Shown piece by piece: positions 6,129-8,214 of a stretch of 8,214 bases of DNA; within the stretch, counting starts at the first letter, position 1; every line of letters starts with the position of its first letter. The notes beneath the pieces were generated by a model, which saw only the letters and a program-made list of their open reading frames with translations, made no database searches and had not been told where the DNA came from. Origin of the DNA: Thermoleophilia bacterium (lineage in GTDB: Bacteria > Actinomycetota > Thermoleophilia > Gaiellales > SKUG01); assembly GCA_025964465.1 (NCBI GenBank), contig JAOPYS010000377.1:1-8214 (forward strand). Direction: 5' to 3'. The translations under genes were made by a program, and so were the position numbers.

Positions 6129-6755
6129 TCAGATGGTGGCGGCGGCCTTCATGCGGCGGCGCCAGCGGTAGCGGGCGAGGAAGGATGCGTTGACGGCCAT
6201 GTCGAGCGCCTCCTGCAGCGTCTCGCAGCGGCCCTCGAGCCAGGCGCACCGCTCCGCGCTCATGCGGGTCGCGCGCTGCGCGTCCTGCACGAGCACGCGC
6301 GCCGCCATCATGCGCGAGTGCGCGGCGGCGACGTCGGCCTCCGCGCGGTCGGCCCGCACCGAGACCGCGGCCAGGGCCTCGCGTGCCTCGACGAGCTTCT
6401 CGGACATGCGGGCGAGCTCGGTGATCGCGGCCCGTTCGTCCGTGGACATGCGGCCCGGCGCGGGCGCCTGCGAAGCGCGATAGGGCGCGGGGATCGGCTC
6501 GGGGGTGGCAGCGGTCGCCGACTGCCAGCTCGGCACGGCCGGCGCCGGTGCAGCGGGTTCGGCGGGCGCAGCGGGTGCGGCAGCGGTGGCGGGCGGGACC
6601 GCGACATGCGCGGCGTCAGGCGCCTCGGATCGCACGAACCGGCGCTGGCGTGCCAGCTCGCGGAACTCGGCCCCGAAGCCGGTCGCCTCGGCGACCGCCT
6701 CGGAGGGGGCGGCCTGCGCCACCGTCTCGGACTCGGCTGTTCGACCCTGCGCCAT
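6129..6755 (-). CDS. Uncharacterised coiled-coil protein with Pro/Ala-rich linker
   Basis: I do not recognise this 208-residue protein. Residues 1-25 are polar and probably disordered. Residues 26-45 (FGAEFRELARQRRFVRSE) form a short basic helix. Residues 50-102 are almost all Ala, Pro and small residues, forming a flexible linker. Residues 104-187 form a heptad-like helix (STDERAAITELARMSEKLVEAREAL, then RADRAEADVAAAH, and so on) that should be a coiled coil. A basic tail, RYRWRRRMK (195-203), ends the protein and could touch membrane phosphate groups or nucleic acid. The ATG at 6755 is chosen over a GTG at 6782 because GGGAGGAG (6768-6761) ends 5 nt upstream. It points away from the rsmH cluster, and its relation to cell division is unknown. 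The codon third positions are G/C-rich like the neighbours. Confidence 0.7.
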   Translation of the reverse strand: MAQGRTAESETVAQAAPSEAVAEATGFGAEFRELARQRRFVRSEAPDAAHVAVPPATAAAPAAPAEPAAPAPAVPSWQSATAATPEPIPAPYRASQAPAPGRMSTDERAAITELARMSEKLVEAREALAAVSVRADRAEADVAAAHSRMMAARVLVQDAQRATRMSAERCAWLEGRCETLQEALDMAVNASFLARYRWRRRMKAAATI

Positions 6756-6864
6756 GTTGGCTCCTCCCGCGGACGGCACCACTCGAGGTGGATCGTCGCA
6801 GGCATGGCGGACGCACCCTCGACCTGAGGGTCAGGGTTCGCGGAGGCCGTTCAGGCGCGGTCGG

Positions 6865-6936
6865 TCAGGCGAAGGCCATCGGCGGACCGCCGAAGCCGTC
6901 GAGGAACCGGTCCAGGATGGAGCGAAGGATGGTCAT
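6865..6936 (-). CDS. Candidate 23-residue small ORF
   Basis: An ATG (6936-6934) preceded by GGGGAG with 5 nt spacing opens 23 codons ending in TGA. The peptide starts MTILRSILDRFLDGFGG and closes with PPM and AFA. The first 15 residues alternate hydrophobic and charged positions like an amphipathic helix, then a GGPP turn follows. It lies 109 nt upstream of the coiled-coil gene on the same strand and is divergent from rsmH. It may be a small protein, a leader peptide or chance; the ribosome-binding site and composition are the only support. Confidence 0.35.
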   Translation of the reverse strand: MTILRSILDRFLDGFGGPPMAFA

Positions 6937-7046
6937 GGTGTCTCCCCGTGGGTCGCCGCGTCCCTCGCGACGTTCTCCCACCTGTCCGTCGCGTAGCGCC
7001 GCCCCGCCGTTGCAGGAGTCGCGCCGGGAACGTCGAAGCGCGGACC

Positions 7047-8054
7047 GTGCCCCCGCCCGAGGACATCACGCCCGGCCGGGGTGCCGGCCGACCCCACGTG
7101 CCCGTCATGCCCGACGAGGTCGTGCGGCTCGCCGCGCCCGCCCCCGGGGAGACCGTCGTCGACGGCACCTTCGGCGCCGGCGGCCACGCGCGCCTGCTGG
7201 CCCCGCACCTCGCGCCCGGGGGCACGTACGTGGGCGTGGACCGTGACGCCACGGCCGAGCCGCGGTTCGAGGCCTTCGCGCGCGAGGTGGCCCCGCTCGC
7301 CACGCGCTTCGTGCGCGCACCGTTCCCCGACGCGTTCGCGCAGCTGGCGGAGGACGGGGTGTCCGCCGACGCCGTGATACTCGACGTCGGGGTCAGCTCC
7401 ATGCAGCTCGACGAGGTCGAGCGTGGCTTCTCGTACGCACATGACGCACCACTCGACATGCGGATGGACCAGTCCGCGGGGGAACCCGCCTCGGAGCTGC
7501 TCGCGCGCCTCGACGAGGGCGAGCTGGCCCGCACCTTCCGCGAGCTGGGGGAGGAGCGGCACGCCGGCCGCATCGCCCGCGCCATCGTGCGCACGCGTGA
7601 CGCCGACCCCTTCACCCGCTCCGGCCAGCTCGTCGACGTCATCCTGGCTGCCCTGCCGCCCGCCGTCCGCTTCGCGCCCGGTGGGCACCCCGCACGCCGC
7701 GTGTTCCAGGCGCTGCGCATCGCCGTCAACGACGAGCTGGGCATGCTGGACCGTGGCCTCGACGCCGCCCTCGAGCTGCTCGTGCCCGGGGGGAGGCTGG
7801 TCGTGATGAGCTTCCACTCCCTCGAGGACCGCATCGTCAAGCGCCGCTTCGAGGCGTGGCTCGGCCACTGCACCTGCCCGCCCGGCTTGCCCGTGTGCGT
7901 GTGCGGTGCGGTGACCGTCGCCGAGCCGGTGGTCCGTGGCCTGAGCCGTCCGACCGAGGCGGAGGTCGCCACCAATCCCCGCGCCGCGTCGACCCGCCTG
8001 CGCGCCGTGCGCCGGGTGGAGCCGCCGCGACCGGTCAACGGAGGTGTGCGATGA
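7047..8054 (+). CDS. rsmH: 16S rRNA (cytosine1402-N4)-methyltransferase RsmH
   Basis: This SAM-dependent enzyme (also called MraW) methylates N4 of C1402 in the 16S rRNA decoding centre and is usually among the first genes of the dcw cluster. The start of the conserved part, HVPVMPDEVVRL (17-28), is followed by the SAM loop VDGTFGAGGHA (38-48) and VGVDRDA (62-68). The family block DVGVSSMQLDEVERGFSY (113-130) precedes APLDMRMD (134-141). Later come HPARRVFQALRIAVNDEL (214-231), LLVPGGRLVVMSFHSLEDRIVKR and a four-Cys insert CTC...CVC (275-286). NPRAASTRLRAVRR closes the fold. A GTG at 7047 gives 335 residues, near the usual 310-330. The frame is open back to 6948, but that extension is Arg-rich and unlike the family. 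No clear Shine-Dalgarno precedes the GTG, so the start is the least certain part. The end overlaps the next gene by 4 nt (ATGA). Confidence 0.96.
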   Translation: MPPPEDITPGRGAGRPHVPVMPDEVVRLAAPAPGETVVDGTFGAGGHARLLAPHLAPGGTYVGVDRDATAEPRFEAFAREVAPLATRFVRAPFPDAFAQLAEDGVSADAVILDVGVSSMQLDEVERGFSYAHDAPLDMRMDQSAGEPASELLARLDEGELARTFRELGEERHAGRIARAIVRTRDADPFTRSGQLVDVILAALPPAVRFAPGGHPARRVFQALRIAVNDELGMLDRGLDAALELLVPGGRLVVMSFHSLEDRIVKRRFEAWLGHCTCPPGLPVCVCGAVTVAEPVVRGLSRPTEAEVATNPRAASTRLRAVRRVEPPRPVNGGVR

Positions 8055-8214
8055 GCGACGTGCTCGGACCCAGGCGACGCCGCGGCCGCACCGACGCCCC
8101 CCACCACGCGCACGACGCCGATCCGTGGTGGGGCGTCGAGACCGTCCCCGCGCACGATTCCCTCGGATCGAGCAGCGCCGCCGCGCCGCGGGAGGGCCGC
8201 GACGCGCGGGCCCG
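8051..8214 (+). CDS. N-terminus of an FtsL-position division protein, cut by window edge
   Basis: The ATG at 8051 overlaps the rsmH stop in ATGA and has GGAGGT (8040-8045) ending 5 nt upstream, so expression is coupled to rsmH. The 54 complete codons seen encode a hydrophilic segment: a basic start (GPRRRRGR), then DPWWGVE, then Ser/Ala-rich sequence. No membrane helix has been reached. The gene after rsmH is commonly ftsL or another small bitopic division protein with a cytoplasmic N-terminal tail, and this is consistent with that. Identity rests on position only. Confidence 0.65.
   Translation, partial: MSDVLGPRRRRGRTDAPHHAHDADPWWGVETVPAHDSLGSSSAAAPREGRDARA

Noticed and set aside
6817..6834. 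Inverted repeat CCTGA-GGG-TCAGG upstream of the coiled-coil gene
   Set aside because: A 5-bp stem with a 3-nt centre is too short to separate from chance in GC-rich DNA, and it has no clear relation to a promoter.
6937..7046. MraZ-binding TGGGN boxes upstream of rsmH
   Set aside because: Only isolated TGGG occurrences are present, not a regularly spaced direct-repeat array.
6851..8155. A 434-codon minus-strand frame opposite rsmH
   Set aside because: It is a Ser/Arg/Ala-rich shadow; rsmH is certain on the other strand.

Overview
This is a very GC-rich chromosomal window of about 8.2 kb. By eye the GC content is in the low 70s percent, and third codon positions are almost all G or C. The style suggests an actinobacterium. 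The RsmH motif reads DVGVSSMQLD, with Met where most families have Pro. Together with the apparently leaderless genes, this makes a deep-branching class such as Thermoleophilia possible, but that placement is a guess from memory of the family. Because stop codons are rare at this GC content, long spurious reading frames lie opposite almost every real gene. Genes were chosen by protein-family motifs, start signals and operon geometry.

Layout from left to right. (1) Positions 1-1261, minus strand: a 14-helix-type (DHA2) drug/proton antiporter whose C-terminus lies outside the window. It is divergent from a MarR-family regulator (1322-1756, plus), with a 15-bp perfect palindrome in the 60-bp gap. 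(2) 1791-2411, plus: a small stand-alone phospholipase-D-like protein with one HKD-type half site. It converges, with a 3-nt gap, on a two-gene minus-strand operon. That operon encodes a CYTH-domain protein (3232-2711) and a cysteine-rich zinc-ribbon protein (2714-2415) that overlap by 4 nt. (3) 3275-4354, plus: the conserved ATPase YchF, divergent from the CYTH gene. (4) 4458-6041, plus: a two-gene unit of an unrecognised Ala-rich protein with about four 35-residue repeats, followed 15 nt later by an alpha/beta-hydrolase lipase. (5) 6129-6755, minus: an unrecognised coiled-coil protein with a Pro/Ala-rich linker, preceded by a possible 23-residue small ORF (6936-6865, minus). (6) 7047-8214, plus: the start of the division/cell-wall (dcw) cluster, with rsmH and then the N-terminus of an FtsL-position protein overlapping it by 4 nt. 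No mraZ lies directly upstream of rsmH.

The most consistent cross-gene signal concerns translation starts. Five promoter-proximal genes (efflux pump, MarR, PLD-like, CYTH, YchF) have a -10-like hexamer ending exactly 6 or 7 nt before the start codon and no Shine-Dalgarno, as expected for leaderless mRNAs. The repeat protein, lipase, coiled-coil protein, small ORF and FtsL-position gene instead have purine-rich ribosome-binding sites. The two convergent junctions each carry a strong hairpin. I see no mobile element, CRISPR array, tRNA or rRNA. The parts most likely to be undescribed are the repeat-protein/lipase pair, the CYTH/zinc-ribbon pair and the small ORF beside rsmH.
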